Below the pieces are notes generated by a model that saw nothing but the letters and a program-made list of their open reading frames with translations, was not told where the DNA came from and did not search any database. From Phytophthora colocasiae (lineage: Eukaryota > Oomycota > Peronosporomycetes > Peronosporales > Peronosporaceae), in assembly GCA_018806915.1 (NCBI GenBank), contig JAGKQI010000034.1, positions 496,001 to 560,000 of the forward strand: a stretch of DNA of 64,000 nt, read 5' to 3'. Within the stretch, counting starts at the first letter, position 1. Each line of letters opens with the position of its first letter. Positions 1-8,817 of the stretch are shown piece by piece. The position numbers were made by a program, and so were the translations under genes.

Positions 1-127
1 CCGCTACCTGCGTGTCCAGCAGATGCCTGTTGAAGGCGCGCTGTTGGATGAACTCGGCCACATCCTGCGCTGTGCCAGTCTCGCTGCCGTAGAGCACCAG
101 CAATCGAGGCGTCGAAGGTGCTGCCAT
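1..127 (-). CDS. TAH18/NDOR1: NADPH-dependent diflavin oxidoreductase, N-terminus (partial, runs off window)
   Basis: The minus strand opens with ATG at 125-127 and stays open to base 1, giving 42 residues. They contain a flavodoxin-type FMN phosphate-binding loop, LLVLYGSETGTAQDVAE, which is close to the start of NDOR1/Tah18. In that family the protein takes electrons from NADPH through FAD and FMN to Dre2/anamorsin for cytosolic iron-sulphur cluster assembly. The absence of an N-terminal membrane anchor before the flavodoxin motif favours Tah18 over cytochrome P450 reductase, whose FMN domain follows a hydrophobic anchor. A P450 reductase-like or methionine synthase reductase-like protein remains possible because only the first motif is visible. 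The gene is divergent from the SSADH gene. Confidence 0.72.
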   Translation of the reverse strand, partial: MAAPSTPRLLVLYGSETGTAQDVAEFIQQRAFNRHLLDTQVA

Positions 128-708
128 CTCTTGGTTGTCTCTGATCTGATTGGGTTATGACACGGTTGTGTGATGAATGATGTGGACTACACAATGTTAA
201 ACAACTGAGCCCATTTCTCATTTGACCCATATCTGTACGCTCGCAACTGTTGTGACGCGCATGTCGTAGACCAGAGCTAGCACTGCACCTGTCTGATGGT
301 GTACATGTAGATACTGTTACTAGTGGTGTAGTATTCCGCACGCGTAAGTAGGGTATCCGTTCGGAATTTCTTTGATTTTCAAGTCGATTGCAAGCAAGAC
401 AAACCCCAACGAGCTCCATCCTTGCACGAAAGCAGACGACCAGTACGCAATGCGCAAATGCCCAGTGCGGTACATGTACGCTCCCATGAGATGAATGGCG
501 ATCGAAAGGTAACTTCAACATAAACAGACCAAATGAGCCAGCTGTACGGATGGGTCCATCTGAAAAAAATGGGCTCTGCTGACGTACTTGCATACAAAAC
601 CCAAGTCAAACGTTCCAGCGGTCCAAAACCTTTTCACCATGTTCAACATCCTACAACCTCGACACTTCCGAATTTGCTTCGTCGAGCTCAAGCGCCTCCT
701 TCCTCGCC
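128..708. other. Divergent intergenic region between NDOR1-like and SSADH genes
   Basis: These 581 bp separate two divergently transcribed genes. Open frames here are short and show no recognisable family. A stretch at 209-224 on the plus strand (GCCCATTTCTCATTTG) matches the oomycete initiator plus flanking element consensus as I recall it (GCTCATTYYNCAWTTT) at 14 of 16 positions. It lies far from either start codon, so its role is uncertain. Confidence 0.5.
663..675 (+). promoter_or_regulatory. Initiator/FPR-like core promoter element of SSADH gene
   Basis: CACTTCCGAATTT lies 34-46 bp before the SSADH ATG. It fits 11 of 13 positions of the CATTYYNCAWTTT part of the oomycete Inr-FPR consensus. 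Position and spacing suit a transcription start with the short leader usual in oomycetes. This is a pattern match only. Confidence 0.4.
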
Positions 709-2244
709 ATGTTGTCGTCCAAGATCCATCGCTCTGTACTGCCCAACGCCGCCTCAGCCTCGCGTCGCTTCTTCCACGCTGAGGTGCACAACAAGGAGCT
801 GATCCAGTCGGCGGGTTTCATCAATGGCAAGTGGGTCGAGGCCCATTCCAACAAGCACTTCGCCGTCATTGATCCGTCCACTGACAAGGAGATCGCGCGT
901 GTGGCCAATATGGGACGAGCGGAGACCCACGAGGCTATTGCAGCGGCTCTGACGGCCCAGAAGAAGTGGCGCAAGACTACACCTGCTGCTCGTTCCGTTC
1001 TGCTCAAAAAGTGGCACGCTGCCATTTTGGCCAACACGGAAGATCTGGCCGTCATCGCCTCCGTTGAGAGCGGGAAGCCTCTTCCTGAAGCCAAGGGCGA
1101 GGTGGCCTATGCTGCTGGCTTCATTGACTTCTACGCGCATGAGATCATGCACTCGAGCGGCTTTATGCCCTCCACTTCAGCTCCGGACCACAAGATCATG
1201 GCAATCAAGGAGCCTGTGGGTGTCTGTGGCATTGTCACGCCTTGGAACTTTCCCCTGGCTATGATTACCCGCAAACTTGGTCCTTGTCTAGCTGCTGGAT
1301 GTACTGCTGTTGTGAAGCCAGCCGCTGAGACGCCGTTATCTGCTTTAGCGCTGGCGAAGCTGGCTGATGATGTCGGTATCCCGGCTGGTGTCATTAACGT
1401 GGTGCCGTCCCCCAACGACAAGGCTGCTGAAGTGGGAGGAGCTCTGACTAGCAGCCACGATGTCCGCAAGATCTCGTTCACCGGTTCGACTCGAGTTGGC
1501 AAGTTGCTGATGGAACAATCGGCTGAGACTGTGAAGCGCGTGTCGCTAGAGCTCGGTGGCAATGCACCGTTCATTGTGTTCGAAGATGCTGACCTGGACA
1601 AGGCTCTGGACGGACTTATGGCCTCTAAGTTCCGCAACACTGGCCAGACGTGTGTGTGCAGCAACCGCATCTTCATCCACGCTAGTATCTACGACGAGTT
1701 TGCTTCCAAGCTCGTGGAACGTGTCAAGAAGCTGAAGATGGGACCGCCACGGGAGGAAGGAGTGAACCTCGGCCCGCTCATCGGCCCCAACGCGTTCCTG
1801 AAGACCTCGGAGCTAGTGGAGGACGCTGTCACGAACGGTGCCACGGCTCTGGTTGGTGGCAAGCGCAGTGACATTGGCCGCAACTTCTACGAGGCAACCG
1901 TGCTGGCCCACGTTGACGACACTATGCGTGTCTGGAGCGAGGAGATTTTCGGGCCCGTTGTGCCGCTGTTCAAGTTTTCTACTGAAGAGGAAGTAATCGA
2001 GATGGCCAATGGCACGGAGGCTGGTCTTGCTGGATACTTCTTCTCGCAGAACCTGTCGCGCACGTGGCGTGTTGCATCTGCACTGGACTGCGGTATGATT
2101 GGAGTGAACACGGGCGTTATCTCGAACGTACAGGCTCCGTTTGGAGGTGTGAAGCAGTCTGGACTGGGACGTGAGGGCTCGTTCATGGGTCTGGAGGAGT
2201 ACCAGGAGACGAAGATGGTGTGTATTGGTGGACTAGAACAGTAA
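709..2244 (+). CDS. SSADH: Succinate-semialdehyde dehydrogenase, mitochondrial
   Basis: A single-exon gene of 511 residues. It belongs to the aldehyde dehydrogenase superfamily, ALDH5 branch, which oxidises succinic semialdehyde to succinate with NAD(P)+ at the end of the GABA shunt. The catalytic motif VSLELGGNAPF carries general base Glu281, and FRNTGQTCVCSNR carries nucleophile Cys315 with the second Cys317 typical of SSADH. The C-terminus APFGGVKQSGLGREGS is also SSADH-like. The first ~23 residues are rich in Arg, Ser and Ala without acidic residues, which fits a mitochondrial presequence. Length is normal for the family. The start at 709 is the first ATG that keeps the presequence. An AATAAA poly(A) signal is at 2277-2282. 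The gene converges on the LRR-IQ-WW gene, with 85 bp between stops. Confidence 0.93.
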   Translation: MLSSKIHRSVLPNAASASRRFFHAEVHNKELIQSAGFINGKWVEAHSNKHFAVIDPSTDKEIARVANMGRAETHEAIAAALTAQKKWRKTTPAARSVLLKKWHAAILANTEDLAVIASVESGKPLPEAKGEVAYAAGFIDFYAHEIMHSSGFMPSTSAPDHKIMAIKEPVGVCGIVTPWNFPLAMITRKLGPCLAAGCTAVVKPAAETPLSALALAKLADDVGIPAGVINVVPSPNDKAAEVGGALTSSHDVRKISFTGSTRVGKLLMEQSAETVKRVSLELGGNAPFIVFEDADLDKALDGLMASKFRNTGQTCVCSNRIFIHASIYDEFASKLVERVKKLKMGPPREEGVNLGPLIGPNAFLKTSELVEDAVTNGATALVGGKRSDIGRNFYEATVLAHVDDTMRVWSEEIFGPVVPLFKFSTEEEVIEMANGTEAGLAGYFFSQNLSRTWRVASALDCGMIGVNTGVISNVQAPFGGVKQSGLGREGSFMGLEEYQETKMVCIGGLEQ

Positions 2245-2276
2245 GTTGCCATTGTGAATAGTTGTGTTACTAGGCA

Positions 2277-2282
2277 AATAAA
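2277..2282 (+). terminator. Poly(A) signal AATAAA of SSADH gene
   Basis: A canonical AATAAA hexamer lies 33 bp after the SSADH stop codon, inside the 85-bp gap between two convergent genes. The 3' ends of the two mRNAs must therefore nearly touch or overlap. Confidence 0.55.
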
Positions 2283-2329
2283 GTTTATACTACTACGTAG
2301 TACGTTGTAGTTCAGATCCGAGTGTGTTC

Positions 2330-5300
2330 TCATGTCGGTAATGTCCATGCTGTCTCACCAGTCATCAAGTTGTAGTAGTAAGTGCTACCGCTGCTGTCCT
2401 GTAACTCTCGCCAATCGCTTGAAACTTTTGCCGCTTCAGCATCCGCAGCAGACGGGTTCTTCCAGCTTGTCTCTCCTGTTACTTTGTTGCAGTAGTACGT
2501 TGCGCCACTGCTTTCGTCTCGACATTCAATCCAAACACTTGCTGCTGGATCAACGTCCCAAACAGAACTATTTGGTTCCAATACTTCACATAACGCCACA
2601 TTCTTCGCTTCTTCCTCTTTCGCCTTCCGCTCGGTCACTACTTGGCTCTGTTCGCGGATGAAAATCTGCTGGACGATCGCTTCAGCCTTTTTCCAGTCCT
2701 TCTCAACGATAGTCGCTTCCAGCCAGCTCATGTGTTGATCGCGTGATGAATATGGTACAGGGGATTCGCGAAGTTGTTTCACTTGTGCAAACAAAGCTAA
2801 AGAGATCTGGTCTTCCGTATCGGATGTATCCCGAGCACTACGAGGAGAGAGAGACCACCGTGACTCTCCTGTCACTTCGTTATAGTAATATGTATTCTGC
2901 GTCTCTGGATCAACCAGCTCCACCCACTTCTTGCCAAGAGAACGAGCTTTTGTCGACCGAGTTGTGAGTGCACTGCTACCATCATCATTGACCTTTTGAT
3001 GAGCCATTTCAAACCATTTTCGACCAGAACTACTTGCGCTTCGTCCACTAGCAAATGTTTCGTAGTTGACGTCGAAGTCTTGAGGTTTTTCCCATCGGTA
3101 TTCGTTCGTCAGTGCGTTGTAGTAGTACATCATGCCGTTGTCCACATCACGGTGCTCAGTCCAAATCGGCCGGTGTGCCCTCGAGCTCATGACAAGCTTC
3201 CCATCCCCATCGTACTCGTAACCATATCGATATTGCCAATGCAGTGATCGAGAAGTCCCAATACTACGTGCTGAACGCCGCGAACTCATGGTCGTGTCAC
3301 CTAACGATGCATGGACACTTCGTGGAGACAGCGATGCTTTGATCTCTCCGGTCAGCGGATGGTAGAAGAAAATATACTCGGTGAGCGGATCAACTCGCCT
3401 TTCCCATTGTCCTAGCACAGGCAATCGCACTTGTGACGATGCAATCAGCTCTTCTGGGTCTTGTAGCTGCTCTTGAAGCCATTCTTGACGTTTCCGCGAT
3501 GTCTGACTATCGGTGAAGTACGCGTTCTCGAGAGCATCAGGTTTATCCCACTGGTACTCTTTCGTTTCGCTGTTAAAGTAGTATGGGGATTGGACTTTGT
3601 CATCGAAAGCTTCGTACCAATTGGACGCAGGCTGTCTGTTGTTGTGAGTACTTGAAATACTTTGCATGGCTCGGTAGCTACTAAGTGGTTGGTTCTCTAC
3701 TAGTTCAACAGATTCTTTCATGGGCTCCACAAATTCATCTCCAAAAATGTCCATTGCTAGAGGTCGATGCCATCGTGTAGCCCCTGTCAACGCATTGTAG
3801 AAATATGGTCGACCATCCGAAGACGCCATTTGAATCCAGCAATTGCCTCCCTCACGTACTGCAGACCTTACGCGAAAACCACGAAACATCCTCTGAATAG
3901 CGATAGCAGCACGACGTTCGTGTCGAACTTTATCCTGCAGCCGCTTGACTCGGTTTTCTCGAGTTTTTGTGACGACACCCTCAGTTAACGGCTCGAGCTG
4001 TCGCTTAACCCCTCGTAGTTGTTTCTTTGCGTCGTTCAGATTCGTTGTCAGGTCTTCAAAAGCGCGTCCATCTAGCGCAATCTCGGTTCGTTTGGCCCGT
4101 AGCTGGTCGGCTAGCTGAACTTGGAGATACTGTGTAAGATAGCGCTGAGGAGTCCCAGTGATACGACTCGAGTCGTGGTACTTGGTTTTGATCTGGAGCG
4201 TTTTTTCGAGTTCTAGCATCAATGAACGCTCTTCCGCCTCATCGACAGTGCTTTTGCGCCGCAGCTGCTCCACTTTATCACTCAAGTCGTCTACAAGCGC
4301 CTGTAAACGAGTCTCTTTAGCAAATAAAGGTTTGGCTTGGTGACGGAACCGCTGGAGTTCTCGTTGCAGCTCTGCGTCTCCTCGTCCTCGATGGCCTCGA
4401 ATGAGTCGCTGGATATCTGTTGCTGCCTTTACTCGTCTCAACTGCGCCGCCAACGCCAGCTTCATGGCCTTCATAAACCCTCGAGACGCATGCATTCGAT
4501 AGGCGGCTTGGATCGAGTGGGCAGCTTCGTTTTCACGTGCACGTAGTTTAATCAACCCGATCAGCACCGCAGCTAAATGCTTGTCTCGAATACCTCGCCA
4601 GTATCGTTGAATAGTTAATGCTGCATTGAGTACCCGCAACTCGTCGGCCTCAGCTCGTAACAGCACAGCATGACGTCGGGCTCGATGGCCACGGAACACC
4701 TTCTGCATCTGAATGGCGCCCTGATTACACTGGCTTTGGTGGAGCAATTCCGCCAGACGTTGTGCGCGAATATTGCGTCCTTTGTGACCTCGATACACAC
4801 GCTGGATATACGCTGCTGATCGGAGTTCCCGTTCCTGCTGAAGACGTTTGGCTTCTTTGATAGAGCGTAATAAGGTGGCATCAGAGCGCCCACGGTGGCC
4901 TCGATAAGCTCGTTGCAGCTTGGTAGCGGCTAGATTCTGCATGATCATCACTCTCGCTTGGAACTGCTGCTCGCAATAGATGTCGTACCGCATCTTCGCT
5001 ACCAGTTTGCGATCACGATGGCCTCGGAAGATCTTCTGAAAGATAAGAGCTGCTTCGTCCTCGTGTTCTTTAATCTTCCGGACCCGCTTAGCGCGCGCCA
5101 ACATCCGACGAAGCTGCAAGTCTCGATATGCACGTGCAATTAGCCGAGCTGCTTGATCTTCCAGTTGATACTGCTTCTCTGTTTCGATGCGCTTTCGTAT
5201 TAGGAATCCACGCACTCGTGCTTGGATCAGTGGTAGAATTCTCCGCTCCACATACTTCAGCTTTGCTTGCCATAGTCCTCCACGAGCAAGGCAGCCACGC

Positions 5301-6781
5301 ATAGCCGATTGGATTTTTATCGCACTTCGCAGTTGTAACAAACGAAGGTCGCGTTGACGGCACAGCTCAGCAGCGTTGGGAAGCGGCTCGAACCCGAAGA
5401 AACTCGTGGCCCATTGAACGAATACGAGCTTGGCAATTAACCGCTGGAGAAATCTCCTCCCGATCTGCTTGCAATTTGTTAGGTTGAGTGTGATGAGGTT
5501 GGTGCAGACAGCAGTCAAAGCATTCACTCCGTCCTCCGAAACTCGAGGGCAACCAGCGAGATTTAATTCGCCTAGAGACTTTGTCAGACCTCCAGCTCCT
5601 GATCCAGTAAGCTCACTTAGCGCAGTATCCCCCACTTTTTGGCATCCTGCTAAGCTCAAATATGTTAGAGAAGTGCAGTTCTGCGCTAGTGAACGTACCC
5701 CTCGAGCGTCAATATTCGGACTTCCACTGATGTCAAGCCACTTTAGCTGTGGACAGTTGGTAGCAAGCAGCTCGAGATCACTATTGGTCGTTTTGATGCA
5801 TCCAGAGAGGGACAAGACCTCAAGTTGTGTACACTGTAGTGCCAATGCGCGAATGGCCACACTACTGACATCTCGGCATCCTGTGAGTCGGAGTGTAGTC
5901 AATAATGGGCAGCCTTTCGCAACGGCACGAACTCCAGGATCGTGCACGTGTTGACAGCCGAAGAGATCCAATACGTGTAACTTCGGACAGCATTTTCCAA
6001 TTTCTAGTAGCGCTTTGTCGCCATATTCCCCCAGTCGAGAGCACTCGGAGACGTCCAAATGGCGCAAGTCCTTACAGCACTGGGCGATTTTTACGATACC
6101 AGCATCGGAAACTCCTTGACACCGCTTCATAATGAACGTCTCAATCATCCAACAGCCTGCAGCTAAACTCTGTAGGGCGGCGTCATTGAGCTGTGGGCAG
6201 TCGCTGAGATCGACTAGCACAAGTCTGCAGTTATGAGCAAGAAGACGGAGTCCAAGTTCTGTCACCTTCTCACACTGGGCGAGATAAATGGTGTCCAGCT
6301 GAGCCTGGCAGTGTCTTGCTACAGCCCAGAGACCAGCATCCGTAATATGCGAGCAACCGGAGAGGTTTAACCCGCGTAGATTTGGCACAGTGACCACCAC
6401 TTCTTGTAGCGTAGCGTCTGTGACGGTGATCCCCGTGTCAATTCCGTGCTGATGCAAGTCAATCACTTGCTGGAAACGTCCGCTTTCGCCTGCAGCGAGG
6501 AAATTGCGCAGGAATGAGTGCATCTGCCGTTGCTGTTTTTCTTCCAGTGTTATGTTCGAAGTTGCAGCAGGTGAACTTGGCCTTGGAGGTCTAATAGGTG
6601 GCAAGATCGTCGACGTTGCAAGTCCTTTAGCTGGCGGAGGCCCCCGCGGTCGCTTCATCAACTTCAGAGATAGTCTGTTAGCAGTAGAATGGTTGGTATT
6701 CTGGAACTCATCTCCATCTTCACGCAGCAGCTCCTTGGTACGTCCTGCTTCGTCTCCAAAACTCTCCGGGCTAATTGTCAT
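2330..6781 (-). CDS. LRR / IQ / WW multidomain scaffold protein (1483 aa)
   Basis: One uninterrupted frame with three repeat blocks. Residues ~120-460 are cysteine-containing leucine-rich repeats of F-box/AMN1 type (units such as CPQLKWLDISGSPNI), but I see no clear F-box before them. Residues ~485-790 hold ten IQ motifs (e.g. AATKLQRAYRGHRGR), predicted to bind calmodulin or light chains. An 11th IQ lies near 955-975 after a charged coiled-coil (~800-950). Residues ~980-1483 hold about seven WW or WW-like modules (e.g. TYYYNEVTGESRW); the third lacks its second Trp. WW domains bind proline-rich ligands. No catalytic domain is visible, so a calmodulin-responsive scaffold is inferred; LRR-IQ proteins are often ciliary or cytoskeletal. 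An initiator-like TCATTTC lies just upstream. Confidence 0.85.
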   Translation of the reverse strand: MTISPESFGDEAGRTKELLREDGDEFQNTNHSTANRLSLKLMKRPRGPPPAKGLATSTILPPIRPPRPSSPAATSNITLEEKQQRQMHSFLRNFLAAGESGRFQQVIDLHQHGIDTGITVTDATLQEVVVTVPNLRGLNLSGCSHITDAGLWAVARHCQAQLDTIYLAQCEKVTELGLRLLAHNCRLVLVDLSDCPQLNDAALQSLAAGCWMIETFIMKRCQGVSDAGIVKIAQCCKDLRHLDVSECSRLGEYGDKALLEIGKCCPKLHVLDLFGCQHVHDPGVRAVAKGCPLLTTLRLTGCRDVSSVAIRALALQCTQLEVLSLSGCIKTTNSDLELLATNCPQLKWLDISGSPNIDARGVRSLAQNCTSLTYLSLAGCQKVGDTALSELTGSGAGGLTKSLGELNLAGCPRVSEDGVNALTAVCTNLITLNLTNCKQIGRRFLQRLIAKLVFVQWATSFFGFEPLPNAAELCRQRDLRLLQLRSAIKIQSAMRGCLARGGLWQAKLKYVERRILPLIQARVRGFLIRKRIETEKQYQLEDQAARLIARAYRDLQLRRMLARAKRVRKIKEHEDEAALIFQKIFRGHRDRKLVAKMRYDIYCEQQFQARVMIMQNLAATKLQRAYRGHRGRSDATLLRSIKEAKRLQQERELRSAAYIQRVYRGHKGRNIRAQRLAELLHQSQCNQGAIQMQKVFRGHRARRHAVLLRAEADELRVLNAALTIQRYWRGIRDKHLAAVLIGLIKLRARENEAAHSIQAAYRMHASRGFMKAMKLALAAQLRRVKAATDIQRLIRGHRGRGDAELQRELQRFRHQAKPLFAKETRLQALVDDLSDKVEQLRRKSTVDEAEERSLMLELEKTLQIKTKYHDSSRITGTPQRYLTQYLQVQLADQLRAKRTEIALDGRAFEDLTTNLNDAKKQLRGVKRQLEPLTEGVVTKTRENRVKRLQDKVRHERRAAIAIQRMFRGFRVRSAVREGGNCWIQMASSDGRPYFYNALTGATRWHRPLAMDIFGDEFVEPMKESVELVENQPLSSYRAMQSISSTHNNRQPASNWYEAFDDKVQSPYYFNSETKEYQWDKPDALENAYFTDSQTSRKRQEWLQEQLQDPEELIASSQVRLPVLGQWERRVDPLTEYIFFYHPLTGEIKASLSPRSVHASLGDTTMSSRRSARSIGTSRSLHWQYRYGYEYDGDGKLVMSSRAHRPIWTEHRDVDNGMMYYYNALTNEYRWEKPQDFDVNYETFASGRSASSSGRKWFEMAHQKVNDDGSSALTTRSTKARSLGKKWVELVDPETQNTYYYNEVTGESRWSLSPRSARDTSDTEDQISLALFAQVKQLRESPVPYSSRDQHMSWLEATIVEKDWKKAEAIVQQIFIREQSQVVTERKAKEEEAKNVALCEVLEPNSSVWDVDPAASVWIECRDESSGATYYCNKVTGETSWKNPSAADAEAAKVSSDWRELQDSSGSTYYYNLMTGETAWTLPT

Positions 6782-6788
6782 AGTCCAC

Positions 6789-6795
6789 GAAATGA
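6789..6795 (-). promoter_or_regulatory. Initiator-like motif of LRR-IQ-WW gene
   Basis: On the minus strand TCATTTC, a match to the oomycete initiator core TCATTYY, starts 14 bp before the ATG at 6781. The motif is short and could be chance, but the position is plausible for a very short leader. Confidence 0.3.
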
Positions 6796-6883
6796 ATAGA
6801 GTTAGTCATAAATAAATAAGGACAGCACGGTCGTTACCATCGACAACAAAGGCACCTTACGTGTAAGATAACAATACCGGTAT

Positions 6884-6961
6884 TCCATCCAAGTCTAGCT
6901 GGTCTCGAACGAATGAGTGCAGATCGCTGGGGCGGCGCGGATCTTCCTGCAAAGTCGACAT
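6884..6961 (-). pseudogene. Diverged orphan copy of Asterix exon 1
   Basis: From the ATG at 6961 the minus strand reads MSTLQEDPRRPSDLHSFVRD and continues QLDLDG. This parallels MSTKTLQGDPRRPGDLHPF at the start of the intact Asterix gene 576 bp away. Three bases (one codon) are missing and many differences fall at third codon positions. Similarity stops before the membrane segments. The frame then ends at 6857, and no second exon is present before the next gene. I read it as a truncated tandem duplicate. An N-terminal-only micropeptide or an alternative first exon is less likely. Confidence 0.6.
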
Positions 6962-7125
6962 CCTGCAGGCACATATCCATCCACACACAGATCCATAGCC
7001 CCACTTGTCGTACCTTCCAACAGCATCAAAGGAACAGGCAACAGACTTCATTCTTACAGAAAGACAATATCCCTGTCAAGTTTTGGACGGTAGGTAGGCT
7101 GGTAGACTCTTCCTACAGATCTTCT

Positions 7126-7537
7126 CTATGAAGCGGGTGCTTCGACCGATTGGGCCGACGATGGCATGGGCATTCCTGGACGCATAGCACCCATGTAGGC
7201 GGACACGAGGGCCGAAGTGGAGAAGAAGAAGGACATGGCCACCTGCGTCGTGTTCATGTCCTGCGACTTCATGTTGGTGAACGATCCCACGCAAAGCAGC
7301 AGTGAGCCCCAAGCCAGCTCCTTCCACTACGATTTACACGAGGAATTAGTGCTATTTTAGAGTAAGAAATATACATTAAGAGCGACGTACCTTCATGGTG
7401 AAGGCGAGGAAGCCCAGCACGAGCGACAGGAAGGCGTACCAGTCGCCTGGGGCCTCATCTGGGTCCAGCTGTTCCCGTACAAACGGGTGCAAGTCGCCAG
7501 GGCGGCGTGGATCTCCCTGCAGAGTCTTGGTCGACAT
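7126..7537 (-). CDS. PAT complex subunit Asterix (UPF0139/WDR83OS family)
   Basis: Two exons, complement(7126..7326, 7391..7537), with a 64-bp GTACGT...TAG intron; 115 residues. The N-terminus has the DPRRP signature of Asterix. Three hydrophobic stretches follow: residues ~34-48 (WYAFLSLVLGFLAFTMK), ~50-62 and ~72-90. The aligned core KWKELAWGSLLLCVGSF resembles the animal protein. In animals Asterix pairs with CCDC47 in the ER PAT complex, an intramembrane chaperone for multipass proteins. Length matches the family (~106 aa). The stop of the CEP112-like gene is only 69 bp upstream on the same strand, so its promoter must be very short. Confidence 0.85.
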
Positions 7538-7606
7538 ATTTCTTGTCCTCTACTATTGCAAAAGTCGAGGGGATCGAAAATGTATAGAGTTTTGTATGGA
7601 ATTTAG

Positions 7607-8736
7607 TCAGACCTTATTTTGCGCAGTGATACGCAGAGTGGACGAGTAGAAGTTGTCAATGTATTGGAGGAAATCTGCATTGGCCTCAGTATCATTTCGA
7701 GGCTGTAGTAAGTAAGTAATCTATTATAGAGCCAAAGTAAATGGATGTTTTGCTTACCTGGTTGTTGAAGCTTTCTCGTCGTCTGAGTAGCTTCTCGTCA
7801 TTTTGCAGTGCCACTTCTTGGAGCTTCTGTCGATGGCGAGTTTTTAAATTCGACACCTCTAAGGAGTGTACTGCACGTAGATTGTCGACTTCGGCAAGAT
7901 GTTTGGCCTGGATATCACGTTGGTTACGTTCAGCTTCGTCCAGAGCTTTCTTGTAGCCTTCGATTAGATTGCGCAGCTCCTGGACGACGACACAAGCAGC
8001 GGCAGTTAGAACAGACGATAAGATGGGAGAATTGAGTCGGCCACACCTTGTTCTCGTTGGCTAGAGCCTCGGTCTCGTCCGTTTTCAACTGCAACTTCTG
8101 GTGCATTTTGTCGAAAGCTCCTTTCCAAACACGTTGCCATTCCCACTGATCGTCTTGCTCCTGTGTCTGGATCTGTTTGCTCTCCTTCTGAACAACAGCT
8201 TCAATCCCAACATCTTTGGAGTTGTTATTAAATGGTCGCTGTTTGTCTGAGTTGCAGTTGGCTTGTTGCCCCGATCGAGCTCTAACAAGCCGTTTGGATA
8301 TTTTTGCTAGTCGTGCAACCTGTTTCAACAAAGCAGAAGACTAAACAAACTGCATGCAAGGTTTGTTCTATTCGAAGTCTCACCTGATACCTTGGCAGTG
8401 CTGGCAATGGTCCTTGTGGTGGCATTTTCGTGAAGGGCTCCTCAGTCACCTAGAAACAACAGCAAATCAATATCTGCTCGAGATTTTTAAAGCGCGTGAA
8501 CGTACACCTTCCACTAGCATTTGAAGCAGAACGTTGGCATATTCCAGCACACTTTTGAGCCACGTAGGATTGGATGTTGGTTGACTACGGAGCTTGCGGA
8601 CCCAGTGGATAACTCGAATCTGCTGGTGCTTGTCAGTGCTGCCTCGTTGAGATGCTTGAGTACAAAGATCTTGAATCTGAGCCAGCACAGTGTGCAGGTA
8701 TTCCACCGAGTTGTTCGCCATCGTGGTGACCCCCAT
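7607..8736 (-). CDS. DUF4485 coiled-coil protein, CEP112-like
   Basis: Five exons by consistent GT-AG splicing: complement(7607..7702, 7758..7979, 8047..8319, 8384..8449, 8506..8736); 295 residues. Residues ~1-100 resemble the DUF4485 domain at the start of centrosomal protein CEP112; the most telling piece is EEPFTKMPPQGPLPALPRY against the animal PFTHRPEPG...LPSY pattern. The rest is highly charged and predicted coiled-coil (e.g. ERNQRDIQAKHLAEVDNLR). It is much shorter than animal CEP112, so only the N-terminal module is clearly shared. Translation may start at 8736 or at the in-frame ATG at 8721. It is divergent from the kinesin gene (81 bp between starts), which would suit co-expression in flagellated zoospores, but that is inference. 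Confidence 0.68.
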
Positions 8737-8817
8737 CGGTTAATGAAGTGAAGAGGCGGAGTCCGTGAGCGAAACGTTAACCGGAAATACACAAAGGGGA
8801 CGAAAGGGAGGAGAGAA

